Assembly (NCBI GenBank): GCA_046297495.1
Contig: JBKBIP010000003.1
Coordinates: 1-64,000, forward strand
Source of the DNA: JBKBIP01 sp046297495
GTDB taxonomy: Bacteria > Planctomycetota > Planctomycetia > Gemmatales > Gemmataceae
Direction of reading: 5' to 3'
Length of the DNA stretch: 64,000 nt
In this document: positions 16,079 to 24,854 of the stretch, piece after piece
How the letters are laid out: every line of letters begins with the position of its first letter
Position numbering within the stretch: position 1 is the stretch's first letter
Made by a program: the position numbers and the translations under genes
The notes under the pieces: model-generated
What the model was told of the DNA's origin: nothing
The model's database searches: none
Seen by the model: the letters and a program-made list of their open reading frames with translations, nothing else

Positions 16079-17320
16079 TTATTCCGCCATGAGCTTCAAC
16101 CGCACCGCGTTCAGCGCCAGTTTGGCGGTGCGGCTATGGACTTCCTCGCGGGTGCCGGTCCAGTTGAAGAAGTAGCGGGCCGTGCCGCCGTCCCAAGCGA
16201 GACCCACATGCACCAGGCCGACCGGCTTGTCGGCCGTCGCGCCGCCGGGACCGGCGATGCCGACCGTGCTGACGGCCCAGTCGGTACCGAAGCGTGCGCG
16301 ACAACCAACCGCCATTGCCTCGGCCACTTCGCCACTGACGGCCCCATGTTCCGCGATCAGCGCCGCCGGCACGGACAGCATCTCGACTTTCACATCATTG
16401 TCATAGGCGATCAACCCGCCACGCCACACCGCGCTGGCCCCTGGCACGCGCCCCAGCCGCCACGCCACCAGGCCGGCCGTCACTCCCTCCGCCGTGGCCA
16501 GTGTCTGGCGTTTATCCGTCAACATGCGGATGACGACATCTTGTAGCTCCTCATCCTCGACGCCAAAGACCATCGAGCCAAGGCGTTCGCGGATGGTCCG
16601 TTCCACTGGCGCGATTTGCTTTTCGACTTCGGCGCGATTCGCCCCCCGCGCCAGGATGCGTAGAGATATGGTGGCGTCACTGACGGTGATGCCCACTTCC
16701 GGCACGTGGCCGCGCCGCGTCAAGTCGGCCAGCTTTTGCTCCATCACCGATTCACCGGCTCCGAAGCAGTTGATCTTGCGCTGGATCAACAGGCCGCCCC
16801 CCAGCCCCAAGCGCAGCAAGCGGGGCTGAATCTGGTTCTCGAACATGGCGTGCATCTCGGACGGCGGCCCTGGCATGGCCGCTATCCAAGTTTGCCCCAA
16901 CCGCATCCAGATGCCCGGCGCCGTGCCCAGCTCGTTGGGAACCGCCTCGGCCCCGGCGGGGAACAAAGCCTGTACGCGGTTGGCTTCCGGCATGGGACGG
17001 TTGCGACGCGCGAACATGGCTTGAATCCGCTCGAATGACGCAGGATCGAAGGCCAGCTCCACGCCAGCGGCGCTGGCCAAAGCCTGGCGCGTTAGGTCGT
17101 CCTGCGTCGGTCCCAGCCCGCCGGTGCTCAGCACCAACCCCGCCCGCCGCGCCGCCAGCCGGAATGCCTCGATGTTGTCATCCAAATCATCGGCCAACGT
17201 CGTGTGCCAGCCAACGGCAATTCCCAACTCCGCCAACCGCCGGCTCAACCACTGGCTGTTGGTGTCCAGGTTCTGTCCACTCGTTAACTCACTGCCAATG
17301 GATATGATTTCCGCTTTCAT
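16079..17320 (-). CDS. cinA: CinA family protein (MoCF-like domain plus degenerate NMN-deamidase-like domain)
   Basis: 413 residues. The N-terminal MoCF-biosynthesis-like domain (STGGLGPTQDDLTRQALA, MPGPPSEM) is linked to ADP-ribose or FAD pyrophosphatase activity in the family. The C-terminal CinA domain, usually a nicotinamide-mononucleotide deamidase, retains GIAGPGG (354-360). Its signature AESCTGG is here AEGVTAG (277-283), so the conserved serine is glycine; deamidase activity is doubtful. GGGAG precedes the ATG by about 6 bases. A perfect 13-bp inverted repeat lies in the 80-base spacer from the upstream gene. Confidence 0.92.
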   Translation of the reverse strand: MKAEIISIGSELTSGQNLDTNSQWLSRRLAELGIAVGWHTTLADDLDDNIEAFRLAARRAGLVLSTGGLGPTQDDLTRQALASAAGVELAFDPASFERIQAMFARRNRPMPEANRVQALFPAGAEAVPNELGTAPGIWMRLGQTWIAAMPGPPSEMHAMFENQIQPRLLRLGLGGGLLIQRKINCFGAGESVMEQKLADLTRRGHVPEVGITVSDATISLRILARGANRAEVEKQIAPVERTIRERLGSMVFGVEDEELQDVVIRMLTDKRQTLATAEGVTAGLVAWRLGRVPGASAVWRGGLIAYDNDVKVEMLSVPAALIAEHGAVSGEVAEAMAVGCRARFGTDWAVSTVGIAGPGGATADKPVGLVHVGLAWDGGTARYFFNWTGTREEVHSRTAKLALNAVRLKLMAE

Positions 17321-17335
17321 GAATACTCCCGGAAG

Positions 17336-17390
17336 GATGAACGATGAACGCAGAACAACAATAAATTAGACATAGGATTCATCGTTCATC
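17336..17390. repeat. Inverted repeat upstream of cinA
   Basis: Perfect 13-bp arms, GATGAACGATGAA at 17336-17348 and TTCATCGTTCATC at 17378-17390, with a 29-base AT-rich loop. It lies in the spacer between the unknown secreted-protein gene and cinA. No T-run follows on either strand, so it is more likely an mRNA-processing or REP-like structure than a terminator. Confidence 0.6.
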
Positions 17391-17400
17391 ATTTTCTCGC

Positions 17401-18468
17401 TTACTTCGGGGGCGGCGTCACCACCTCGAACGCCGAGCCTTTGATTCGGCGCAGCTCCTCGTGCAAGACGCCGATGCGTTCGTCGGGGGTGACAGAGATG
17501 GCCCAATCGATGCCATTGTCGGCCACGAACATGCCATGCTTCTTCAACCCCTTCAAGATGGCTTGCACGGGCGGGGAGAAACCAGAGATGTCATAATCCT
17601 GACGCAACCGCAGCCGCTCTCCCATGCGCGGCAAGTTCGGGTCGGTCTGGCGGCTGGCGTAGTGGCGCGCGGGATAGACATAGGCCCGGCGCGTGTTGCG
17701 CACCGTCACGCGCATGGCATGGTTCACCATGCCGCGCTGAATCTCATCAGAGCGCACGACGGCGGGGAAAATGGGCAAGCCGGCGGCATCCGCCGACGTC
17801 CAGCCTTCGGGCCGTAGCCGGTTGCTTTTCAAGTCGAAGATCGACGCCTGGGCCGCTACCCAGCCGGCATCGGTCTTGCGCGTGGCGAAGAACTCATACA
17901 GCATCCCGTTGACCGGATCGACGACAATGGCATGACGATCTCCCCCCATGCCCCATTGGTCGCGCTGCACGTCCGCCAGCGTCAGCTTTTTGTCTTTGTG
18001 ATAGCGTTGATAGATGACCGGCCAACCCTCGATGGGCATGTTGTCCGGGACGGGGAACGGCCCCTTGTCCGACTCGTCGGGATATTGGACGATCTGGACT
18101 GGAATCTTCTTTTGGTCGGGGGGGACCAAGATGAAGCTCATGTCGGGGTTGTAGCGCAGGGGCTTATCGGCGCCGATGGACTTGATGATATTCTGGGAAT
18201 TAGGATGCAAGGGCCAGTTGGACACGTCCTGATTCCAAGGGTTGTCGGGCGGAAAGACCTGCAACTTTGCCAGGATGCGATCCGCTTCCGGGGTATTGAA
18301 CATCACCGGCTGGGTGAGCCGCGGTGCGTCCGCGTCCGCCGCGGGGCCGGCACTTTCTGGCGGCGGTCCGGGTTGCTCCCCTTTGTGTCCCTGACCCAAG
18401 CTGGTGACGCACCACGCGCCCACGCCGACCACGACCAGCACGCCGACCGTCCCCATGATGGTTCGCAT
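17401..18468 (-). CDS. Secreted protein of unknown function
   Basis: 355 residues. The N-terminus MRTIMGTVGVLVVVGVGAWCV is a signal peptide or anchor, followed by a Pro/Gly/Ala-rich linker and a globular domain of about 290 residues. Recognisable stretches are PPDNPWNQDVSNWPLHPNS, GGDRHAIVVDPVNGMLYEFF and HGMFVADNGIDWAISVTPDE. I know no named family with certainty; similar secreted proteins occur in soil bacteria. The ATG at 18468 is chosen because GGAG lies 6 bases upstream. Function unknown; the extracellular location is the main supported statement. Confidence 0.7.
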   Translation of the reverse strand: MRTIMGTVGVLVVVGVGAWCVTSLGQGHKGEQPGPPPESAGPAADADAPRLTQPVMFNTPEADRILAKLQVFPPDNPWNQDVSNWPLHPNSQNIIKSIGADKPLRYNPDMSFILVPPDQKKIPVQIVQYPDESDKGPFPVPDNMPIEGWPVIYQRYHKDKKLTLADVQRDQWGMGGDRHAIVVDPVNGMLYEFFATRKTDAGWVAAQASIFDLKSNRLRPEGWTSADAAGLPIFPAVVRSDEIQRGMVNHAMRVTVRNTRRAYVYPARHYASRQTDPNLPRMGERLRLRQDYDISGFSPPVQAILKGLKKHGMFVADNGIDWAISVTPDERIGVLHEELRRIKGSAFEVVTPPPK

Positions 18469-18519
18469 GATCTTCTCCATGAGAAACGCCGATCCATATA
18501 CTTGGGCCGCTTGAGTTTC

Positions 18520-18548
18520 CTCGTTCCCAGACTCCGCCCAGCAACGAG
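18520..18548. repeat. CTCGTTCCCAG-type dispersed repeat, copy 1
   Basis: A 29-base sequence starting CTCGTTCCCAGACTCCG and ending AACGAG, with a short inverted repeat CTCGTT/AACGAG. Related sequences occur at 35384 (half copy, reverse) and 54477. It lies about 50 bases upstream of the start of the unknown secreted-protein gene. Confidence 0.6.
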
Positions 18549-18737
18549 AAGCCATATCTGGCCAGTAGCTTATAATATCTGGACAGAGAAGATTCTGGCG
18601 ACTGCTGTTGTTCCGTTTATCCGACCGGCGGATTCATCGCTTCGCGCTCGGCAGCGCGCGCCGTGATGACTCTCAGCAACCGCCAAACTTCGACGGCACG
18701 CGAAGCATGCGCCGATTCGTGAGGGACATATTACACC

Positions 18738-20716
18738 ATGAGTACCGAAACCTTGCAATTCAAAACCGAGCTGAAACAACTGTTGCACATTATTGTTCAC
18801 TCTTTGTACTCGCACAAGGACATCTTCCTGCGTGAATTGATCAGCAATGCCAGCGACGCCATCGACACCTTGCGCTTCGAGGCGCTGACCAAGCCGGAAT
18901 TGCGCGAAGGGGACGACAATTGGAAGATCAAGCTGATTCCTGATGAGGCGGCGGGGACGCTGACCATCTCCGATAATGGCATCGGCATGTCGCATGATGG
19001 GATCATCGAAAACTTGGGGACCATCGCCCACTCGGGGAGCCGCGCCTTTCTGGAACGCTTGCAGGCCGCCGACGCCAAGGACCGCCCGGAGCTGATTGGT
19101 CAATTCGGCGTCGGTTTCTACTCCGCCTTCATGGTGGCCGACAAGGTCACGGTCGTGTCGCGGTTAGCCGGCGCTCCCCCGGAAGCTGGCGTCCGCTGGG
19201 AAACCGACGGCCAGGGGGAATTCACCGTCGAAAGTCGCGTTAAGGAGCGGCACGGCACCGACGTCATTCTCCATTTGCGCCCTGAGGACAAGGAATTCTT
19301 GCAGCCTTGGAAACTCCGGCAAATCGTCAAGAAATACTCTGATTTCGTGGAACATCCCATTGTCATCGACGTCGAGAAAGAGGACGAGAACAAGAACAAG
19401 ACGGTCGTGGAAGAAACCTTGAACTCGCGCAAGGCCATCTGGCTGCGCCCCAAGGGTCAAATCACGACTGAGGAGTACCACGAATTTTACCGACACATTT
19501 CCCACGATTATCAGGAACCGGCCAAGGTCATTCATTACGCGGCGGAAGGGGTGATCGAGTTCAAAGCGTTGCTGTATCTGCCTGCCCATAAACCGTTTGA
19601 TCTGCTCTGGGGGGATGGCCGCAAGGGATTGCAACTGTACATTCAGCGCATCTTCATCATGGACGATTGCGAGGCCCTGCTGCCGCCTTACCTGCGCTTC
19701 GTCAAGGGCGTGGTCGATTCCCCCGACTTGCCGTTGAACGTCTCCCGCGAGATGCTGCAACAGAGCGCGCCGTTGGAAAAGATCAAGGCGAACCTGGTCA
19801 ATAAAATTCTCAACACCCTGGAGGAGATGAAAAATACGGAGTACGACACGTACGTGAAGTTTTTCCAGGAGTTGGGCAGCGTCCTCAAAGAAGGAGTCAA
19901 TCAAGACCGGGCCAACCGCGAGAAGATCGCCGATTTGCTCCTTTTTGAATCGACGCGCACCGAGCCGGGACAATACACAACGTTGAGCAAATACGTCGCC
20001 GGCATGACGGCGGACCAGCAGGAGATTTATTACCTCATCGGTGAGACGCGCGAGCTGCTGGAGCATTCGCCGTATGTGGAAGCCTACCAGGCCAAGGGGC
20101 AGGAAGTGCTGCTGCTGACCGATCCGATGGATGAATTCGTCGTCCATTCCTTGCCGGAGTTCAAGGAAAAGCGCTTGCGGGCCATCGATCAGGGGGAGTT
20201 CGATCCCTCGGCCATCGACGAGGACACTAAGAAGACATTTCAGCCGTTGCTCGATTGCTTGAAAGCCAAGCTGAGCGATGTCAAGGACGTGCGTCTATCG
20301 AAACGGTTGCGGGAGAGCGCCGCNNNNNNNNNNNNNNNNNNNNNNNNNNNNNNNNNNNNNNNNNNNNNNNNNNNNNNNNNNNNNNNNNNNNNNNNNNNNN
20401 NNNNNNNNNNNNNNNNNNCGCTTGCCTGGTCGCTGACGCGGGGGACATGACGGCGCACATGGAACGGCTGATGCGGCGCATGGGGCAAAGCGACGTGCCA
20501 ACGTCCAAGCGAATTTTGGAGCTGAACCCCGATCATGCCACCGTGCAGGCGCTGCGCAAGCTCCATGCCCACCAAGGGGACAGCCGCCGGATCGAGGAAT
20601 ACGCCCAGCTGCTGCTCGATCAGGCCATCATCGCCGAGGGATCGAAGGTCAAGGACCCCGCCGCCTTCGCCCGGCGCGTGAATTCATTGATCCTGAAGGA
20701 TGCGTTGACGGTTTAA
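18738..20716 (+). CDS. htpG: Molecular chaperone HtpG (Hsp90), interrupted by an N-gap
   Basis: The Hsp90 ATPase is complete except at the gap. The N-terminal GHKL domain begins STETLQFKTELKQLLHIIVH, with LRELISNASDAIDTLR, DNGIGM and GQFGVGFYSAF. The middle domain has the SREMLQQ motif and the C-terminal dimerisation domain ends in KDALTV. The N run at 20324-20418 shifts the written frame, so the two halves read in different frames. Joining the flanks directly restores RLRES-A(A)A-CLVAD, as in intact homologues, so the gene is probably whole (about 630 residues). The GAP1-like gene starts 11 bases after its stop. Confidence 0.95.
20324..20418. other. Assembly gap (95 N)
   Basis: A run of undetermined bases inside htpG. 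Homology across the join suggests that few or no bases are actually missing. The flanks end and begin with CCGC/CGCT, which can overlap by three bases to give an in-frame Hsp90 sequence. Confidence 0.95.
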
Positions 20717-20727
20717 TAGGAACATTC

Positions 20728-21969
20728 ATGCGTTCGATTTACATTGAACAGGCCCTCTATGGCGATCAGGACGTGGGCGGGTATCGGTTTCTGGCTCGGT
20801 CGGCGGGGTTCCGTGACGAGTGGCTGCCCGAAGCGGAACGGCTCTGCACCCGCTTCGGCGAGCGGCCGGCCAACGTGGCGTGTCCCGAAAGCATCCTGGC
20901 CCAACCGTTCGGCAAGGGTCATGTCGCCGTGGTGCGCGTGGCGGACCAGGGGCACGATGACACGGGCCGGCCGGGGGCGTTGGCGTTCCAGCTATTGATC
21001 TTAAGCTGGCCAGACTATGCCTATCTGCTCGCCGATCCCTTCGCCATCGCGGAGCGCTGTCCCCCCGTTTGGCAGACCCGCGGCGAGTTGTCTCCCGTGG
21101 TTTGGCCCGACGTGCTTCCCACCGCGCCGCGCGTCGCCGAGCTGCGAGAGATTCTCCAAAACAACGACGCCCCCACCTTGCTGGGCGGCGTTCAGGCACT
21201 CATCGAAGGGCGCCGACTGGTTTTTGAGCGCTCAGCCCCCGCGCCGCATTTGGTGCGTTCGCTGTGGCAATTATTGCCGATTAGCAGTCGCTGCGAGCTA
21301 TGGCCGGCCAGCTTCGCGTTCGGCAATGCCATGCGCTGGGATGTCGTGGTCGTGCCCAAGGCGGAGGGGGCGGACTACGCGGACTATCTGATCGAGAACC
21401 GGATAGGGGATTTCCCTGAAGGGCGTTACGAACGCAATCTGCAAATCGCCATCGAGGACGGCGATCAACAGGCCGTCGAAGCCCTGTTGCTGCGGCGCAG
21501 CAGCCGGCAAATGATGACATTGGCCTTGTGGATCATCGGCGGGATGTTGGCGCTGTCCTTGGTCGCCAATCTGTTCAACCCGACCAAGTTTACCCAAGAC
21601 CCGCCGCCAGCGACCGCCCCGCGACCGAACCTGAAAGCCGCGGCCGAGTATCCCCCCCTATCCGCCGCCGACCGCGAACGCTTGACGGCGGCGTTGCGAG
21701 CCTGGGGCGTGCAATTGGAAGTGGAATTGTCCGCTACAGCCACGGCGACGGAATGGCTGAGTGCCATCGACCAGAAACTTAACTCGGCCGCGCCGCGGCC
21801 GTTACCGCCCCCGCCGCCGGATGAGCCGGTCGAGCGCCGGCTGCGGGCGCTGTTGTGGAAATACGCCGTCGCCGCCTACGACGATCCCAAGCTCAATGTC
21901 GTCGAATTGGTCGAACGCTGGCAGGAGCAAGTCGGTTCACCTCCGTCTCCGGAAGGGACCATGCCATGA
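20728..21969 (+). CDS. GAP1-N-like (GTPase-associated protein 1) membrane protein
   Basis: 413 residues. The N-terminal half resembles the GAP1-N1 domain of GTPase-associated protein 1. It begins IEQALYGDQDVGGYRFLARS, then GFRDEWLPEAERLCTRFGER, and has the conserved GRPGALAFQLLILSWPDYAY and DPFAIAERCPP. A single transmembrane helix lies at about 264-283 (LALWIIGGMLALSLVANLF), followed by a Pro-rich and then a charged C-terminal region. Function unknown; GAP1 proteins have been placed by comparative genomics beside GTPase-based regulatory or conflict systems. AGGA precedes the ATG by 6 bases. Its stop overlaps the next gene's start as ATGA. Confidence 0.65.
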   Translation: MRSIYIEQALYGDQDVGGYRFLARSAGFRDEWLPEAERLCTRFGERPANVACPESILAQPFGKGHVAVVRVADQGHDDTGRPGALAFQLLILSWPDYAYLLADPFAIAERCPPVWQTRGELSPVVWPDVLPTAPRVAELREILQNNDAPTLLGGVQALIEGRRLVFERSAPAPHLVRSLWQLLPISSRCELWPASFAFGNAMRWDVVVVPKAEGADYADYLIENRIGDFPEGRYERNLQIAIEDGDQQAVEALLLRRSSRQMMTLALWIIGGMLALSLVANLFNPTKFTQDPPPATAPRPNLKAAAEYPPLSAADRERLTAALRAWGVQLEVELSATATATEWLSAIDQKLNSAAPRPLPPPPPDEPVERRLRALLWKYAVAAYDDPKLNVVELVERWQEQVGSPPSPEGTMP

Positions 21970-22571
21970 CGGAACCATCCCAGGAACTCATTCTGGTCGT
22001 TCCCACGGCCACGTTGGAGCGGCTCGGCTTGTTTCAAGGCTTTTGTGCCGACGTGGAGCGCTACTTGCCGCGCCTGCTGGCCCCCGACCAGATTCGTTAC
22101 CTGCCCCGCGCCGCGGCGGAACACGATCCGCGCTTCAAGCAGATCGTCCCCTATGTCGTGCTGCGCTGGCAAGACCAAGTCTTTCACTACACGCGCGGCC
22201 GCGGCGGGGCCGAGAAACGCTTGCACGCCCGGCGATCCATTGGCGTCGGCGGCCACGTCCACCTCGAGGATCAGACGCACACTTGCCCCTATCGCCAAGC
22301 CATGCTGCGCGAGATCGAGGAGGAAGTGTTTCTGGACAGCCGTTACACGGAGCGCTGTCTGGGTCTGATCCATGACGACCGCACCCCCGTCGGTCAGGTG
22401 CATTTGGGCGTCGCGCACGTGTTCGAGCTGGACGAACCCCGCGTCCGCCGCCGCGAAGCCGTGTTGACCCACTCCGGCTTCGCGCCGCTGACAGAGCTGC
22501 ATCATCAAAGAGAGGAATTTGAAACCTGGTCGCAGTTCGTGATGGATGTCTTGCTTCGGCAAGAACCATAA
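21966..22571 (+). CDS. NUDIX domain phosphohydrolase
   Basis: 201 residues. The Nudix box is visible as GVGGHVHLEDQ followed by YRQAMLREIEEEVFL, i.e. G-x5-E-x7-REUxEE-like, with the metal-binding REIEEE core. An N-terminal extension of about 80 residues (ELILVVPTATLERLGLFQGF) resembles the putative phosphoesterase NUDIX branch. The substrate, a nucleoside diphosphate linked to X, cannot be inferred. The ATG at 21966 overlaps the GAP1-like stop by 4 bases (ATGA), so the pair is translationally coupled. Confidence 0.88.
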   Translation: MTEPSQELILVVPTATLERLGLFQGFCADVERYLPRLLAPDQIRYLPRAAAEHDPRFKQIVPYVVLRWQDQVFHYTRGRGGAEKRLHARRSIGVGGHVHLEDQTHTCPYRQAMLREIEEEVFLDSRYTERCLGLIHDDRTPVGQVHLGVAHVFELDEPRVRRREAVLTHSGFAPLTELHHQREEFETWSQFVMDVLLRQEP

Positions 22572-22602
22572 TCATTTGTTAAAAGCTGTTTGAATTTTTC
22601 CC

Positions 22603-22664
22603 GCGAGCGGCGGGGTTAATCCCCGCCAGACGTCCTCACGGCGCGGATCAACCCCGCCGCTCGC
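22603..22664. repeat. GC-rich palindrome between convergent genes (GGCGAGCGG family)
   Basis: Arms GCGAGCGGCGGGGTTAATCC and GGATCAACCCCGCCGCTCGC are near-perfect complements and lie between the convergent NUDIX and ECF sigma genes. They share the GCGAGCGGCGGG edge with palindromes at 38606 and 59130. May act as a bidirectional terminator, though no T-run is present. Confidence 0.65.
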
Positions 22665-22722
22665 CGATTCGACAGGGGGCCGCTGAATGGGCGAGGTAGC
22701 GCGCTGGCGCGGCGTGCTCGGC

Positions 22723-23325
22723 TCATGCGTCATCCACGCTGTTCCAGCGTTGCAGCTTCTTCTTGACGCGGTTCAGGACGCGATACACGGTGCGTTCGGT
22801 GAGTCGCACCTTGGTGCTGATCTCCTGGGCCTTGTAGCCTTGCAGCGCCAATTCCACGATTTCCCGATCCCGCGGGTCCATGTCGCGGAATAGCTGTTCG
22901 ACCGTCTCGGTCAATTGCATGACCTCGGTCGGCGTCGGCTCGCGGGCGATGGCTTCCCACGGACTCGCCTCGGCGCCGTCGTGAACCGGAGCGGGGGGCA
23001 TTTCACGCTGTACGTCGCGGCGGGCGGCCTGATAATAGCGAATCCGGCAGCCGCACTTGCGCAGCGTCAAGACCGTCAACAGCGACCACAAACTGTCCCA
23101 GCTTTCCAAATCGAACTGCCCCTCGGCATGGCGGCGAAAGAAACTTTTGAAGACCGATTGCATCACGTCTTCGGGATCGACCTTTTGCCGGATCATGCCG
23201 TGCAGGCGCGAGCCAGCCAACCCAATCAGCCGGCGCGCGAAGCGGCGAAACACCTCGGCGGCGGCCTGTTCGTCCCCCCCTCGCAGGCGGGACATGAGAT
23301 CATCAAACGAATCAGCAGCGGACAT
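22723..23325 (-). CDS. ECF-type RNA polymerase sigma factor
   Basis: 200 residues. Region 2 is recognisable (AAAEVFRRFARRLIGLAGS, DPEDVMQSVFKSFFRR). A spacer follows, and then region 4 with a helix-turn-helix (MDPRDREIVELALQGYKAQEIS, LTERTVYRVLNRVKKKLQRW). This matches planctomycete ECF sigma factors of the type that often partner with serine/threonine kinases rather than a linked anti-sigma; none is adjacent here. Start ATG at 23325. Regulates unknown promoters. Confidence 0.92.
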   Translation of the reverse strand: MSAADSFDDLMSRLRGGDEQAAAEVFRRFARRLIGLAGSRLHGMIRQKVDPEDVMQSVFKSFFRRHAEGQFDLESWDSLWSLLTVLTLRKCGCRIRYYQAARRDVQREMPPAPVHDGAEASPWEAIAREPTPTEVMQLTETVEQLFRDMDPRDREIVELALQGYKAQEISTKVRLTERTVYRVLNRVKKKLQRWNSVDDA

Positions 23326-23422
23326 GGCGGGTCTCGGGGTGTTCGGTGGTCAACCTGGTTCGATTATCGTAGAGAATGTCAGCGCAAGCAAGTGGACATC
23401 AATTTGTCTTGGGATGTAATGA

Positions 23423-24703
23423 TTATGTCGCACTTTGTTCCAGATACTCCCCTAGCAGCCGCGCGAAGCGCCACACTTCGGTGTAGGTATTGTACAAGGG
23501 GACCGGGGCGACCCGGAGCACGTCTGGCGGGCGCAAGTCGCAGACCACGCCCCGCGCCGCCAACCACGCCATGACCTGGGCGCCGTCGGCCAGGCGCAGC
23601 GACAATTGACAGCCACGCTGGGCAGGATCGCGCGGCGTCAATATGTGACATCGTCCAACAGGCAAGCGGTCGAGCAGATATTCCAGGTAGCCGGTCAAGC
23701 GTTCCGATTTGGCCCGTAAGGCCGGCAGGGTGGCGGCGTCGAACAGGGCCAGCGACGCCCGCAGCGGCGCCAGGGCCAGGATGGGGGGATTGCTCAACTG
23801 CCAGCCGTCAGCGCCAGGACGGGGGATGAAATCCTCGTGCTGATGCATCTGAAAGCGCGTGGCCGGATCGTTCCCCCACCAGCCGGCCAGGCGCGGCAGC
23901 TCCAGGTGGTGGCCGTGCTGGTCGTGGACAAAACAGCCGGCTACCGCCCCCGGTCCCGCGTTCAGATACTTGTAGCCGCACCAAACAGCGAAATCAACGT
24001 GCCAGGCGTGCAACTCCAGGGGGATATTGCCAGCGGCGTGGGCCAGATCGCAGCCGAAAATACACCCCTGGCGATGCGCCGCCGCCGCCAACCGGGCCAG
24101 GTTGAAGCTCTGGCCGGTGCAAAAGTTGACGCCGTTCCACAGCACCACGGCGATTTGTGGGCCTTCTTGTTCCAGGATGGTTTCCACGTCTTCCAGGCGA
24201 ATGACATCCTCGCCAGGGCGCGGGCCGATGGTTCGCAGCGCGTCGGCGGGATCGAAGCCATGCAGCCGGATTTGCGACAACAAGGCATAGCGATCCGACG
24301 GGAAACTCGGCGCATCGGTGAGAATGCGGTAGCGCTGGGGGGTGGGACGATAAAAGGTCGTCAACATCAGGTGCAAGTTCACGGTCAGGGAATTCATCAT
24401 CACCACTTCGCCGGGCCGAGCGCCGACCAGCCGGGCGCCCGTTTCGCGAAACAGCTCGTGGTACGAGTACCAGGGGGAGCGGGCGTGGAAGTGCCCCTCT
24501 ACCCCCAGCATGGCCCAATCTTCCAGCTCTTGTTCGAGCAACGGGCGCGCCCCTTTCGGCTGCAACCCCAGCGAGTGACCGCAGAAGTAGATCAACGGCG
24601 CACCATCAGCGCTGCGCGGCACGTGGAATTGCTCGCGGTAGGAACGCAAGGGGTCCTCGGCATCCAGCTGCCGGGCAAAGGCTTCGTTCGGTTGATAGTG
24701 CAT
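23423..24703 (-). CDS. kynU: Kynureninase
   Basis: 426 residues, a PLP-dependent fold-type I enzyme cleaving kynurenine to anthranilate and alanine. Motifs: IYFCGHSLGLQPKGA (39-53), the aspartate in CDLAHAAGNIPLELH, and the PLP lysine Lys245 in WCGYKYLNAGPG. The N-terminus MHYQPNEAFARQLDAEDPLR fits the family; AGGAA is about 10 bases upstream. An upstream open frame to 24856 is ignored for lack of a ribosome site. No other kynurenine-pathway gene is next to it. It is divergent from the amidoligase cassette, with 151 bases between. Confidence 0.95.
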   Translation of the reverse strand: MHYQPNEAFARQLDAEDPLRSYREQFHVPRSADGAPLIYFCGHSLGLQPKGARPLLEQELEDWAMLGVEGHFHARSPWYSYHELFRETGARLVGARPGEVVMMNSLTVNLHLMLTTFYRPTPQRYRILTDAPSFPSDRYALLSQIRLHGFDPADALRTIGPRPGEDVIRLEDVETILEQEGPQIAVVLWNGVNFCTGQSFNLARLAAAAHRQGCIFGCDLAHAAGNIPLELHAWHVDFAVWCGYKYLNAGPGAVAGCFVHDQHGHHLELPRLAGWWGNDPATRFQMHQHEDFIPRPGADGWQLSNPPILALAPLRASLALFDAATLPALRAKSERLTGYLEYLLDRLPVGRCHILTPRDPAQRGCQLSLRLADGAQVMAWLAARGVVCDLRPPDVLRVAPVPLYNTYTEVWRFARLLGEYLEQSAT

Positions 24704-24854
24704 TCTGTGCGAATTCCTGGATAATGGTCGGCGGATGGATCGTGGCGCGCGGGAGTTGAGAATCGCCGCGCGAAACCATAAACCATCCATAGGACCGAGC
24801 GTCTGCTTTCTCTTTAATTTCCGCCCGTTGCCCATACTTCCGAATTGTACTGGC

